Positions 24,005 to 33,499 of a stretch of DNA of 64,000 bases are shown here, piece after piece. Every line of letters starts with the position of its first letter. The stretch's first letter is position 1. A model generated the notes under the pieces. The model was not told where the DNA came from. It ran no database searches and worked only from the letters and a program-made list of their open reading frames with translations. Origin of the DNA: Methylotenera_A sp046594915 (GTDB lineage Bacteria; Pseudomonadota; Gammaproteobacteria; Burkholderiales; Methylophilaceae); the NCBI GenBank assembly GCA_046594915.1, contig JBKJRC010000003.1:352258-416257 (forward strand). The letters are read 5' to 3'. The position numbers and the translations under genes are program-made.

Positions 24005-25423
24005 GTGTTCAAAAAAATTCTTGTGGCTAATCGGGGTGAAATCGCAGTACGTATTGTACGCGCTTGCTCTGAAATGGGTATCAAATCTGTTGCCATTTAT
24101 GCAGATGCAGATCGGCATGCATTGCATGTTAAAAAAGCAGATCAAGCCTATAATATTGGCACAGATCCAGTCGCGGGCTATTTAAACGCACATAATATTG
24201 TCAATGTGGCAGTTGCTGCTGGTTGTGATGCGTTGCATCCAGGTTACGGTTTTCTGTCGGAAAATCCTGAATTAGCTGAAATTTGCGCACGTCGTGGCAT
24301 TAAGTTTATTGGCCCAAATGCGGCTGTCATTCGTCAAATGGGCGACAAAATTCAAGCGCGAAACGCAATGACTCATGCGGGAATTCCTTGTACGCCAGGC
24401 AGTAATGGTAATTTAGCCAGCCTGGAAGATGCGATAAAACTGGCTGGTAAAATTGGCTACCCAATCATGTTAAAAGCCACCAATGGCGGCGGTGGTCGTG
24501 GTATTCGGCGCTGTGATTCTGAAAAAGATTTATTAACCAATTACGATCGCGTCATCAGCGAAGCCAGTAAAGCATTTGGCAAGCCAGAAGTGTTTCTAGA
24601 AAAATGCATTGTGGCACCGCGCCATATTGAAGTGCAGATTTTGGCGGATAGCCATGGCAACGTGATTCACTTATTTGAGCGCGATTGCTCTATTCAAAGG
24701 CGCAATCAAAAGTTAATTGAAATTGCGCCTTCGCCACAGCTAAGTCAAGCCCAGCGCGATTATATTGGCGGTTTAGCGGTAAAAGCGGCCAAAGCGGTCG
24801 GTTACGAAAATGCAGGCACGGTTGAGTTTTTGCTGGATTCTGACAATACGTTTTATTTTATGGAAATGAACACGCGCCTGCAAGTTGAGCATACGGTGAC
24901 AGAAAGCATTACTGGCGTGGATATTGTGCAGGAGCAAATTCGTATTGCGTATGGTTTAAATTTGCAATATAAGCAATCGGAAATTAGCTATCGCGGTTTT
25001 GCCATGGAATATCGCATTAATGCAGAAGACCCAAAAAATGACTTTTTGCCTAGTTTTGGTAAAATTACGCGTTATTATTCACCCGGTGGGCCAGGTGTAC
25101 GCATGGATGCGGCGATTTACACGGGTTATGTCATTCCGCCTTATTACGATTCGATGTGTGCCAAGCTGACTGTGTGGGCATTAGATTGGGAAAGTGTCGT
25201 AGAACGTGGTCGCCGGGCGTTGGGTGATATGGAAGTGTATGGCGTTAAAACCACGATTCCGTATTACCAGGAAATCATGAAGCATCCTGATTTTAAAAAA
25301 GCCAATTTCAATACCAGCTTTGTAGAAACGCATCCGGAACTGACTAATTATGCAACCGAATTGCCGCCAGAATTGATAGCAGCGGCTATTTCGGCAGCGA
25401 TTGCAGCACACGAAGGTATTTAA
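24005..25423 (+). CDS. pycA: Pyruvate carboxylase subunit A (biotin carboxylase)
   Basis: 472 aa ATP-grasp enzyme that carboxylates biotin with bicarbonate. Start GTG at 24005 with AAGGG upstream. Motifs: ILVANRGEIAVRI at the N-terminus, KATNGGGGRGIRRC (ATP loop), ERDCSIQRRNQKLIE, FMEMNTRLQVEHTVTE. It could be labelled accC by similarity, but the neighbour is a carboxyltransferase plus biotin-carrier protein of the pyruvate type, so a two-subunit pyruvate carboxylase is the better reading. In a methylotroph it would make oxaloacetate from pyruvate to refill the C4 pool. Confidence 0.85.
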   Translation: MFKKILVANRGEIAVRIVRACSEMGIKSVAIYADADRHALHVKKADQAYNIGTDPVAGYLNAHNIVNVAVAAGCDALHPGYGFLSENPELAEICARRGIKFIGPNAAVIRQMGDKIQARNAMTHAGIPCTPGSNGNLASLEDAIKLAGKIGYPIMLKATNGGGGRGIRRCDSEKDLLTNYDRVISEASKAFGKPEVFLEKCIVAPRHIEVQILADSHGNVIHLFERDCSIQRRNQKLIEIAPSPQLSQAQRDYIGGLAVKAAKAVGYENAGTVEFLLDSDNTFYFMEMNTRLQVEHTVTESITGVDIVQEQIRIAYGLNLQYKQSEISYRGFAMEYRINAEDPKNDFLPSFGKITRYYSPGGPGVRMDAAIYTGYVIPPYYDSMCAKLTVWALDWESVVERGRRALGDMEVYGVKTTIPYYQEIMKHPDFKKANFNTSFVETHPELTNYATELPPELIAAAISAAIAAHEGI

Positions 25424-25491
25424 GTTAATTACGGATATTTAAGTTAACTAAAAACGCGACATTAAAGAATGACTATATAAAGATTAAACTG

Positions 25492-27348
25492 ATGAGCAAA
25501 ATACATTTAACAGAACTGGTTTTACGCGATGGCCATCAATCGATGATTGCCACACGTTTGCGCACCGAAGATATGCTGCCGATTTGCAGCAAATTGGATG
25601 CAGTTGGCTTTTGGTCGCTGGAGGCTTGGGGTGGCGCAACTTTTGATGCCTGCGTTCGCTATCTGAAAGAAGATCCTTGGCAACGCTTGGCCAAGTTGCG
25701 CAAAGCGTTGCCGAACAGCCAGATTAATATGCTATTGCGCGGCCAAAATTTGTTGGGTTATCGTCACTATTCCGATGACGTAGTGCATGCTTTCGTGCAA
25801 AAATCTGCTGACAACGGTGTCGATGTATTCCGTATTTTTGACGCATTGAATGACACGCGCAATCTGCGCGAAGCCATTAATGCTGTTAAAAAAGTCAAAA
25901 AACACGCGATTGGTACGCTTTCCTATACAACTAGCCCTGTGCACGATATTGCCTATTTTGTTGCGATGGCAAAAGAACTGGAAAGCATGGGTTCGGACAG
26001 TATTGGTATTAAAGATATGGCCGGATTATTAACGCCGCAAGTGGCAGCAGATTTAGTCAAGGCGCTTAAAGCTGCAGTGAGTTTACCCATACATGTGCAT
26101 AGCCATGCGACTTCTGGTTTGGCCAGTATGGTGATGTTAAAAAGCATTGAAAACGGTGCCGATATTATTGATACGTGCAACTCATCGTTTTCAGAAGGAG
26201 CCAGTCATCCAACTACCGAAAGCATGGTGGCTGCCTTGGCCGGAACCGAGTATGACACTGGTTTGGATTTAGCAAAATTACAAGAAATCACCGCGTATTT
26301 CCGCGATACTCGCAAAAAATATTGGCAATTTGAAAGCGAATTTACGGGTGTTGATACGCGGGTTTTAGTGAACCAGGTACCAGGCGGCATGATTTCCAAT
26401 TTGTCTAACCAATTAAAAGAGCAAGGCGCACTCAACCGCATGGATGAAGTGTTAGCGGAGATTCCGCGTGTGCGCGAAGATCTGGGTTATCCGCCGCTAG
26501 TAACGCCTACTTCGCAAATCGTCGGCACCCAAGCAGTGTTAAATGTGATGACAGGTTCACGCTATAAATCGGTAACTAATGAAGTCAAAAACTATTTCAT
26601 GGGTCAATATGGCCAATCGCCCGCGCCTGTTAATGCAACAGTCAAACAGCAAGCAGTTGGTGACTCAGCAGTGATTACTTGTCGCCCTGCCGATTTATTA
26701 GAGCCTGAAATGGCTAAATTAGAAGCGGAATCGGATCGCATCGCAAAAAGCGAAGAAGATGTTTTAACCTACGCCATGTTCCCTGATATCGGCAAAACTT
26801 TTTTACAAGAACGCAACGCTGGCAGCTTAAAACCAGAAGCTTTATTAACCAAAGAAGCAGTTAATACAAAGGCATCACGTTTTGCGCCAAACGAATTTAA
26901 AGTAACGCTTCACGGCGAAACTTTTCATATCAAACTGACTGGCAGCGGCCATTCAGGCGAAGAACAGCGCCCATTCTATGTGTCTGTAGATGGCGTTGCG
27001 GAAGAAGTGATTGTGGAAACACTAAGCGAAATTGAAGTATCCAGCAACGGTGCAGTGAGTAATGGCGCCAAAAGCATGGATAAAAAGAAAGCAAGCTCCA
27101 CCTCTAACGGCCGCCCTCGTCCGCACCATGCAGGTTGTGTAACGACCGCCATGCCAGGCACTATTGTGGCGATAAAAGTAAAAGTGGGCGATAAAGTCAA
27201 TGCGGGTGATGGCGTTTTGGTGATTGAAGCCATGAAAATGGAAAATGAAATTCAGGCGTCGAAAACCGGTACAGTAGTGGCGGTGCATGTGGCAAAAGGC
27301 GACACGGTAACGCCTGACGAGTCTTTATTAGAAATTCAACCAGAATAA
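25492..27348 (+). CDS. pycB: Pyruvate carboxylase subunit B (carboxyltransferase + biotin carrier)
   Basis: 618 aa. The TIM-barrel carboxyltransferase starts at LTELVLRDGHQSMIATRLRT (metal-binding aspartate in RDGHQS), includes WGGATFD and HVHSHATSG, and is followed by the PYC_OADA conserved domain. A lysine/serine-rich linker then leads to a C-terminal biotinyl domain with the biotin lysine K582 in EAMKMENE. It would equally fit an oxaloacetate decarboxylase alpha chain, but no beta or gamma subunit genes are present and biotin carboxylase is 68 bp upstream. A clear terminator follows. Confidence 0.87.
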   Translation: MSKIHLTELVLRDGHQSMIATRLRTEDMLPICSKLDAVGFWSLEAWGGATFDACVRYLKEDPWQRLAKLRKALPNSQINMLLRGQNLLGYRHYSDDVVHAFVQKSADNGVDVFRIFDALNDTRNLREAINAVKKVKKHAIGTLSYTTSPVHDIAYFVAMAKELESMGSDSIGIKDMAGLLTPQVAADLVKALKAAVSLPIHVHSHATSGLASMVMLKSIENGADIIDTCNSSFSEGASHPTTESMVAALAGTEYDTGLDLAKLQEITAYFRDTRKKYWQFESEFTGVDTRVLVNQVPGGMISNLSNQLKEQGALNRMDEVLAEIPRVREDLGYPPLVTPTSQIVGTQAVLNVMTGSRYKSVTNEVKNYFMGQYGQSPAPVNATVKQQAVGDSAVITCRPADLLEPEMAKLEAESDRIAKSEEDVLTYAMFPDIGKTFLQERNAGSLKPEALLTKEAVNTKASRFAPNEFKVTLHGETFHIKLTGSGHSGEEQRPFYVSVDGVAEEVIVETLSEIEVSSNGAVSNGAKSMDKKKASSTSNGRPRPHHAGCVTTAMPGTIVAIKVKVGDKVNAGDGVLVIEAMKMENEIQASKTGTVVAVHVAKGDTVTPDESLLEIQPE

Positions 27349-27379
27349 GTGTTAACTTAAGCATTAATTGACGAATCGA

Positions 27380-27409
27380 AGCCGATAGTGAATGTGCTAT
27401 CGGCTTTTT
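27380..27409 (+). terminator. Terminator after pycB
   Basis: 9-bp perfect stem (27380-27388 with 27397-27405), 8-base loop, then TTTTATTT. Confidence 0.88.
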
Positions 27410-27480
27410 ATTTAAGCTTTTATTTATTTGCGCCTTTTATTTTATCTGTTCAAACACCTTAATTTTATTGATAATAAACC

Positions 27481-28062
27481 ATGAAACAAACACTGATCCT
27501 CGCTTCATCTTCTACTTACAGGCGTGAGCTTTTGCAAAAACTGCAATTGCCTTTTAGCAGCGTTTCGCCGCATGTGGACGAAGTGCCATTACCAAGCGAA
27601 GCACCACACGAAACCGCTTTGAGATTAGCGCAAGATAAAGCTAGAAAAGTGGGCAGCGAGTACCCGCATGCGCTAATCATTGGCTGCGATCAAGTCGCCA
27701 CCTTAGATGGTGAGCAATTAGGCAAGCCACTTAACCACAATAATGCCACCAAACAACTGCAAATGATGCGTGGGCGTGATGTCACTTTTCATAGCGCGCT
27801 ATGTTTGTTTAATGCAGCCACCGGCCATATGCAGGCAGAGGTTGTGCCTTATTTGGTGCGATTTAGGCAGTTAACGGACGCGCAAATTGAACATTATTTA
27901 AACAAAGAACAGCCGTATCATTGCGCGGGTAGCGCGAAATCGGAAGGCTTAGGCATTGCATTGATTGAACGCATGCTGGGCGAAGACCCCAATGCGCTGA
28001 TTGGTTTGCCCTTAATTAAGCTGATTACCATGCTTAATAATGAAGGTGTCAGCGTAATATAA
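27481..28062 (+). CDS. maf: Maf-family nucleotide pyrophosphatase
   Basis: 193 aa. LILASSSTYRRELLQKLQLP at the N-terminus, the VDE triplet, a DQV centre (IIGCDQVATLDG) and AGSAKSEGLG are Maf signatures. The Ser/Thr-type residues around SSSTYRRELL fit the YceF subtype, which hydrolyses 7-methyl-GTP and related modified nucleotides. It starts a new transcription unit after the terminator. Confidence 0.93.
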   Translation: MKQTLILASSSTYRRELLQKLQLPFSSVSPHVDEVPLPSEAPHETALRLAQDKARKVGSEYPHALIIGCDQVATLDGEQLGKPLNHNNATKQLQMMRGRDVTFHSALCLFNAATGHMQAEVVPYLVRFRQLTDAQIEHYLNKEQPYHCAGSAKSEGLGIALIERMLGEDPNALIGLPLIKLITMLNNEGVSVI

Positions 28063-28104
28063 GCCGCGTACGTTAGCCAATAACAATCGATTTGGAGGAT
28101 CAGC

Positions 28105-29556
28105 ATGTTAAAACGTCGTGCAGTTATTTTGGCCATATGCAGTGTTTTATCAATGGGCGCATACGCTTTAGAAAATAGTCTTAACGAAACAAGAAGCACC
28201 TTAAGCGATCAACAAAGTGTTGCAGTGACGATTTATAACGGTGATTTAGCCTTAGTAAAAGATACGCGCAGGATCAAACTGAATGCGGGTTTAAACGCGC
28301 TGGCATTGCGTGATGTCAGCGCGCAAATTCGGCCAGAAACTGCCTTATTACGTAGCATTAATGCGCCTGGTAGCTTGAGTTTATTAGAACAAAATTTTGA
28401 TTTTGATTTGCTGACACCAGAAAAACTATTGGAAAAATATGTTGGTAAAACGGTTGGTTTGATTAAAACGCATCCAACTACAGGCGTTGAAAGCGTTGAG
28501 CAAGCCACGGTGTTATCTGCCAATAATGGCGTGGTGTTAAAAGTGGGAAATCGCATTGAAACAGGCGTTTCTACCAATCGTATTGTCTATGACGATGTGC
28601 CGGCGAATTTACGCGACCGCCCTACTTTGGTCACGCAGATTAGTAATAAAGGCGCTACTGACCAAACAGTGGAATTAAGTTATTTAACTGGCGGATTAGG
28701 CTGGAAAGCCGATTATGTGGCCGAGTTAAATGCCAAAGAAAATCAACTGGATTTATCGGGATGGGTAACACTCACCAACACCAGCGGCACCACTTATAAA
28801 AATGCCAAATTGCAATTGGTAGCGGGCGATGTGAATCGCGTGCAGCAATTGCCGCGCACGATGATGCAAATGCGCAAAAATGAAATGATGATGGCAGAAG
28901 CCACCGCGCCAATGTCTGAAGAATCGTTATTGGAATTTCATTTATACACGCTAGAACGCCCTACTACAATTGCAGAAAACCAAACCAAACAAGTCGCCTT
29001 GCTTTCTGCCAGCGGCGTGCCAGTGCGAAAAGAGTTGGTGTTGCGTGGTGCCGATTATTACTATCAAGGCCAATATGGCGAGATTGGCAGTAAAATGAAA
29101 GTGGGCGTGTTTATTGAGTTTGATAACAAAGAAACAGCCAAATTAGGCATGCCTTTGCCCAAAGGCATATTGCGCGTGTACAAAAAAGATAGCGCTGGCA
29201 ACGCGCAATTTGTGGGTGAAGATAATATTGACCACACGCCAAAAAACGAAACAGTGCGCCTAAAATTAGGCGATGCGTTTGATGTAACAGCGGACAAAAA
29301 ACAAACCGATTTTAAAGTGTTGCCAAAGCCATCTAAAGGTAACAACTTATACGAAAGCGCATTTGAGTTAACCCTTAAAAATGCTAAAAAAGACAAAGTT
29401 ACTGTAATCGTGCAAGAACCGATTAGCGGCGATTGGAAAATTTTGAGTGAAAATAGCGCGCATACCAAAGTGAATAGCCATTTGGCCGAATGGAAAATAG
29501 AAGTTCTAGCAGAAGGCAAAGTCACGCTGATTTACCGAGCGCAAGTTAAGTATTAA
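28105..29556 (+). CDS. DUF4139-domain exported protein
   Basis: 483 aa. A Sec signal peptide (residues 1-22, ending MGAYA) is followed by a beta-rich protein with VTIYNGDLALVKDTR, LSYLTGGLGWKADYVAELN and the C-terminal DUF4139 part WKIEVLAEGKVTLIYRAQVKY. An excellent ribosome site (GGAGG) precedes ATG 28105. Members are conserved periplasmic or cell-surface proteins of unknown function. It lies 42 bp after maf, probably co-transcribed, without an obvious functional link. Confidence 0.85.
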   Translation: MLKRRAVILAICSVLSMGAYALENSLNETRSTLSDQQSVAVTIYNGDLALVKDTRRIKLNAGLNALALRDVSAQIRPETALLRSINAPGSLSLLEQNFDFDLLTPEKLLEKYVGKTVGLIKTHPTTGVESVEQATVLSANNGVVLKVGNRIETGVSTNRIVYDDVPANLRDRPTLVTQISNKGATDQTVELSYLTGGLGWKADYVAELNAKENQLDLSGWVTLTNTSGTTYKNAKLQLVAGDVNRVQQLPRTMMQMRKNEMMMAEATAPMSEESLLEFHLYTLERPTTIAENQTKQVALLSASGVPVRKELVLRGADYYYQGQYGEIGSKMKVGVFIEFDNKETAKLGMPLPKGILRVYKKDSAGNAQFVGEDNIDHTPKNETVRLKLGDAFDVTADKKQTDFKVLPKPSKGNNLYESAFELTLKNAKKDKVTVIVQEPISGDWKILSENSAHTKVNSHLAEWKIEVLAEGKVTLIYRAQVKY

Positions 29557-29600
29557 AAATTAAGTATTAAAAATTAAGTATTAAGTATTAAGTATTAACA
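29549..29600. repeat. AT-rich short tandem repeat after the DUF4139 gene
   Basis: The unit TAAGTATTAAAAAT occurs twice and is followed by further TAAGTAT copies, starting inside the last codons of the gene. It could let the gene's C-terminus or the intergenic length vary by slippage. Confidence 0.75.
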
Positions 29601-29642
29601 GATTAAGCATTAACAAGCTAAGTACAAAGGGTAATCAAACAA

Positions 29643-30356
29643 TTGAGCGCATTCGGTACACTGTATTTAATTCCAGTCACCTTGGGTGATCACCGCATCG
29701 CCCATGTTTTGCCAGCCGAGGTGATTGCTATCGTTCAAAAGCTAGATACCTTTGTGGTTGAGAGCGAAAAATCTGCACGCCATTTTTTAAGCACCATCAA
29801 AACCATTAAACCAGTGCGCGAGCTCACTTTAAATTTGCTTAATGAACACACGTTAAATAAAGATATTTCTGTACTGTTAGCGCCATTATTAGCTGGCAAA
29901 GATGTAGGTTTAATGTCGGATGCAGGTTGTCCAGGTATCGCTGACCCAGGTGCTAAGTTAATTGAGTTAGCACACTTAAAAAATATAAAAGTCGTGCCAT
30001 TTGTCGGCCCCAGCTCTATATTGCTGAGTTTGATGGCAAGTGGACTTAATGGTCAACAATTCGCATTTTTAGGTTATTTGCCAGTGGATAAAGTGGCACG
30101 AAACCTTAAACTAAAAGAGATTGAAAAGCGTTCGCTGATGCTACAAGAAACGCAGATTTTTATCGAAACACCGTACCGTAATCAGCACATGTTGGAGGCA
30201 TTAATCAATGTTTGCCAGCCAAATACGCGGTTGTGCATCGCTTGCGATATTAGCTTGGAAACGGAATTAATAGTGACCAAAACGATTGCAATCTGGAAAA
30301 AATCACTTCTGCCCGATTTGCATAAAAGACCAAGCGTATTTTTATTATTGGCTTAA
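29643..30356 (+). CDS. SAM-dependent methyltransferase, tetrapyrrole-methylase (RsmI) fold
   Basis: 237 aa with TTG start at 29643. GTLYLIPVTLGDHRIAHVLP, LMSDAGCPGIADPGAKLIEL and FVGPSSILLSLMASGLNGQQ place it in the SAM methylase superfamily close to RsmI, which 2'-O-methylates 16S rRNA C1402. It is shorter than RsmI (about 280 aa) and lacks its C-terminal extension, so it is the second, unassigned RsmI-like group often found beside maf in betaproteobacteria. Its 3' end converges on rnhB, 9 bp apart. Confidence 0.85.
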   Translation: MSAFGTLYLIPVTLGDHRIAHVLPAEVIAIVQKLDTFVVESEKSARHFLSTIKTIKPVRELTLNLLNEHTLNKDISVLLAPLLAGKDVGLMSDAGCPGIADPGAKLIELAHLKNIKVVPFVGPSSILLSLMASGLNGQQFAFLGYLPVDKVARNLKLKEIEKRSLMLQETQIFIETPYRNQHMLEALINVCQPNTRLCIACDISLETELIVTKTIAIWKKSLLPDLHKRPSVFLLLA

Positions 30357-30365
30357 GTTTAATGC

Positions 30366-30968
30366 TTATTGAATCAGTGCCTTAACTGGCGCATAACTTA
30401 AACGATGTTGCGGGCAAATACCGTGAAAATTGAGCATTGCTAAGTGATATTTAGTCGGATAACCTTTGTGTTTGGCAAATCCATATTGCGGGTATATTTT
30501 ATCCAATTCATACAACTCTGCGTCTCTTGCCACTTTGGCAAGTATCGAAGCTGCTGAAATCGCCTGCACCTTGCTGTCGCCTTTTACAATCGCCTCACAT
30601 GGCCAGCTAATTTTCGGGCATTTATTGCCATCCACTTGTACCAAAATTGCGTCTCGTTCAAGTTTTTGACCTAATTTTAGTGTTAAGTCCAATGATTCAA
30701 TCGCGCGTTTCATGGCCAGCAAGCTCGCCTGCAGAATATTGATTGCATCGATTTCTTGCGCGCTACAACTGGTAATTGCCCAAGCAAGTGCTTTAGATTT
30801 AATTTCTGCACTTAAAAAATCGCGCTTTTTTTCAGATAATTTTTTAGAGTCTGCTAAGCCAATAATGGGATTTTTAACATCTAAAATCACTGCCGCTGCA
30901 TAGACACTGCCAGCTAAAGGTCCCCGCCCTGCCTCGTCTACACCACAAATAACGCTTAGATTATTCAA
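30366..30968 (-). CDS. rnhB: Ribonuclease HII
   Basis: 200 aa, start TTG at 30968. VICGVDEAGRGPLAGSVYAA gives the first catalytic D/E pair; a later aspartate lies in AILVQVDGNKCP; SAASILAKVARD is diagnostic. It removes ribonucleotides misincorporated into DNA. It lies 2 bp after lpxB as in the usual lpxA-lpxB-rnhB order. Confidence 0.96.
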   Translation of the reverse strand: MNNLSVICGVDEAGRGPLAGSVYAAAVILDVKNPIIGLADSKKLSEKKRDFLSAEIKSKALAWAITSCSAQEIDAINILQASLLAMKRAIESLDLTLKLGQKLERDAILVQVDGNKCPKISWPCEAIVKGDSKVQAISAASILAKVARDAELYELDKIYPQYGFAKHKGYPTKYHLAMLNFHGICPQHRLSYAPVKALIQ

Positions 30969-30970
30969 AC

Positions 30971-32149
30971 TTATTTGAGGTAACTTAAAATCACCGTCGC
31001 GGCTTTTTCCGCAGTATTTTGTTTTAAGTTAACATGAATTTTGGTAAATATTTGTTTAATCTCGCTACAGTACTTGGCGTCACTTAGTAATCGATTGGTC
31101 GCATCGGTTAAGTTTTGCGGAGTCGCTTCATCTTGCAGTAATTCTGGTACCAAAAACTTGCCAGCCAAAATATTCGGCAGCCCAACAAAAGGCTGATAAC
31201 GCATGCGTTTTAATATCCACCAGCTTAAGCTTGGCATGCGATACGTAATTACCATGGGTTTTTTAAGCAAAGCCGCTTCTAAAGTTGCGGTGCCTGAGGC
31301 CACAATCACAATATCGGCCGCTTCCATCGCATCATGCGCATGACCAAATAATATGTGCAGGTTCAATTCGACATCTGGGTATTCGATATAACCCTGATGA
31401 ATGGCATGCTCAAAAATATCACGTGTTTCGCGCGTGATGAGTGGCACTAAAAACTGTATAGCATGATGCTCGGCAGGCATTAACGCATCATTTGTATGCT
31501 GTTTGGTTAGCAAATGTGCAGTTTTAACAAACAAGGCCGCATGCTGTTTCACCTCGCTTTGGCGACTGCCAGGTAACATGGCGACCACTAATTTGCTGGG
31601 CTTAATTTTAAGTATTTCGCGTGCCGCTTGCGTGTCAGGCTCTAATGGCAATTCGTCTGCTAAGGGATGTCCAACATACGTGACGGGGACATTGGCGGCT
31701 AAATATAAAGCAGGCTCGAAGGGAAACAAAGCCAAAATATGCGACACTGCGCGTTTGATTTTTGCCACACGCCCGCCGCGCCATGCCCAAATAGAAGGGC
31801 TGACATAATGTATGGCTGTTATGCCTTTTTGCTTAAATTTCCGCTCAAGCCAAAGATTAAAATCAGGCGCATCAACGCCAATAAAAAGTGCGGGCTTTTC
31901 TGTCAGCAATTGTTTGAATAGACTTTTACGTAATTTAAGCAAGCCGTACAAGTGTTTGAGCACTTCCACATAACCACGCACAGACAGCTTTTCTATGGGG
32001 AATAATGATTTGGCACCCTCGGCCAGCATTTTTGGGCCGCCGATGCCGATAAAAGTTAAGTCATTGCGTTGCGCTTTTAAAGCGCGCATCAAATGGCTGC
32101 CCAACAAATCTCCTGAGGCTTCGCCAGCCACTATTGCAATTTTTGGCAT
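30971..32149 (-). CDS. lpxB: Lipid-A-disaccharide synthase
   Basis: 392 aa GT19 glycosyltransferase that joins UDP-diacylglucosamine and lipid X. IAIVAGEASGDLLGSHLM at the N-terminus, FIGVDAPDFN, HYVSPSIWAWRGGR, AMLPGSRQSEV and VASGTATLEAALLKKPMV are all family motifs. It acts at the inner face of the cytoplasmic membrane and lies 12 bp after lpxA. Confidence 0.97.
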   Translation of the reverse strand: MPKIAIVAGEASGDLLGSHLMRALKAQRNDLTFIGIGGPKMLAEGAKSLFPIEKLSVRGYVEVLKHLYGLLKLRKSLFKQLLTEKPALFIGVDAPDFNLWLERKFKQKGITAIHYVSPSIWAWRGGRVAKIKRAVSHILALFPFEPALYLAANVPVTYVGHPLADELPLEPDTQAAREILKIKPSKLVVAMLPGSRQSEVKQHAALFVKTAHLLTKQHTNDALMPAEHHAIQFLVPLITRETRDIFEHAIHQGYIEYPDVELNLHILFGHAHDAMEAADIVIVASGTATLEAALLKKPMVITYRMPSLSWWILKRMRYQPFVGLPNILAGKFLVPELLQDEATPQNLTDATNRLLSDAKYCSEIKQIFTKIHVNLKQNTAEKAATVILSYLK

Positions 32150-32161
32150 ATAACAAACTAA

Positions 32162-32941
32162 CTAGCGGACAATGCCGCGGGTAGAAACGCTTAAAAAATC
32201 GGTTAACATCGCAATTTCATTGCATTCTTTTTGCATATTTATTAATTCAGCTTTGGCTTCATCTAAAGTCAAACCGTGACGATATAAAGTTTTGTAGGCG
32301 CGTTTGATTTGGATAATGCTATCGGCACTAAAACCGCGGCGTTTAAGGCCTTCCGCATTGATGCCATGCGGTTTGGCATCGTAGCCAGCAGCAGTTACAT
32401 AAGGTGGAATATCTTTAAAGACAACTGAACCGACTGCTGTGATCACATGCGCGCCCACTTTGCAAAACTGGTGAATAAGCGTAAAGCCGCCCAAAATCGC
32501 ATAATCATGAATATCAACATGGCCGGCAAGCGAACTATTATTGGCCAAGATAGTTTGATTACCAATCGTGCAATCGTGCGCAATATGCACATAGGCCATA
32601 ATCCAGTTATCGTTGCCAATTTTAGTCGCACCTTTATCTTGAATAGTACCGCGATTAAATGTGCAGAATTCGCGAATAGTGTTGTTATCGCCAATTTCTA
32701 AAGTGGTGGGTTCATCACGGTATTTTTTATCTTGCGGCGCTTCACCCAAAGAGGAAAACTGAAAAATCTGATTATTTTTGCCAATTGTCGTCGGCCCTTG
32801 CACAACAACATGGCTAGCAATTGTAGTGCCTGCGTTTACTTTTACATTGGCGCCAATGACTGAATAAGCGCCGACTTTCACGCTGGAATCGAGTTCGGCT
32901 TTAGGGTCAATAATAGCGGTTGGATGTATATTGGCAGACAT
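32162..32941 (-). CDS. lpxA: UDP-GlcNAc O-acyltransferase
   Basis: 259 aa left-handed beta-helix enzyme, first step of lipid A. It shows hexapeptide repeats from residue 2 (IHPTAIIDPKAELDSSVKVG), the catalytic histidine H122 in YVHIAHDCTIG, and an alpha-helical C-terminus (RRGFSADSIIQIKRAYKTLY). Normal length. Confidence 0.97.
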   Translation of the reverse strand: MSANIHPTAIIDPKAELDSSVKVGAYSVIGANVKVNAGTTIASHVVVQGPTTIGKNNQIFQFSSLGEAPQDKKYRDEPTTLEIGDNNTIREFCTFNRGTIQDKGATKIGNDNWIMAYVHIAHDCTIGNQTILANNSSLAGHVDIHDYAILGGFTLIHQFCKVGAHVITAVGSVVFKDIPPYVTAAGYDAKPHGINAEGLKRRGFSADSIIQIKRAYKTLYRHGLTLDEAKAELINMQKECNEIAMLTDFLSVSTRGIVR

Positions 32942-33011
32942 GAATTAAACTTATTATAATTTTAGTGTTAACTATTTACTTTAGATTGCTAACTTAACTA
33001 ATTGTTTTTTA

Positions 33012-33491
33012 TTATTTTTCAATCGCTTTTAAAATGCACATCATGCTGGCCTCGGCAACGACTGTGCCATCTACTGTCGCGGTGCCTGTATATTTCCAGA
33101 TGCCTTTTAAGATGCGGTCTATTTTAACATTCAAGATAATCTGATCGCCTGGTGAAACGGGCTTTTTAAAGCGCGCACTATCGATACCAGCAAAGTAATA
33201 GACAGAATCATCGCTGGGTTTAGTACCCATGGTTTTAAATGAAAGTATCGCCGCAGCTTGCGCCATCGCCTCTACAATTAACACACCGGGCATCACAGGG
33301 TGATATGGAAAATGCCCAGGAAAAAATGGTTCATTGACGCTGACATTTTTTAACGCCGTGATTTCTTTACCAATTTGCATCGAAATAACCCGATCAATCA
33401 ATACAAATGGATATCGATGTGGCAAATGATCCAGAATTTCATGAATATCCATGCCTGATGTCGCGTTTTGATCTGCTGGATTATCTGCCAT
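33012..33491 (-). CDS. fabZ: 3-hydroxyacyl-ACP dehydratase
   Basis: 159 aa hot-dog-fold enzyme. H60 in FFPGHFPYHPVMPGVLIVEA and E74 are the catalytic pair. It dehydrates 3-hydroxyacyl-ACP and so competes with LpxA and LpxD for 3-hydroxymyristoyl-ACP, which fits its place between their genes. The N-terminal 14 residues are longer than usual. Confidence 0.96.
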   Translation of the reverse strand: MADNPADQNATSGMDIHEILDHLPHRYPFVLIDRVISMQIGKEITALKNVSVNEPFFPGHFPYHPVMPGVLIVEAMAQAAAILSFKTMGTKPSDDSVYYFAGIDSARFKKPVSPGDQIILNVKIDRILKGIWKYTGTATVDGTVVAEASMMCILKAIEK

Positions 33492-33499
33492 ATTGTTCT

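Noticed and set aside
25492..27348. Oxaloacetate decarboxylase alpha subunit
   Set aside because: Similarity is real, but no beta or gamma subunit genes are present and a biotin carboxylase gene lies directly upstream.
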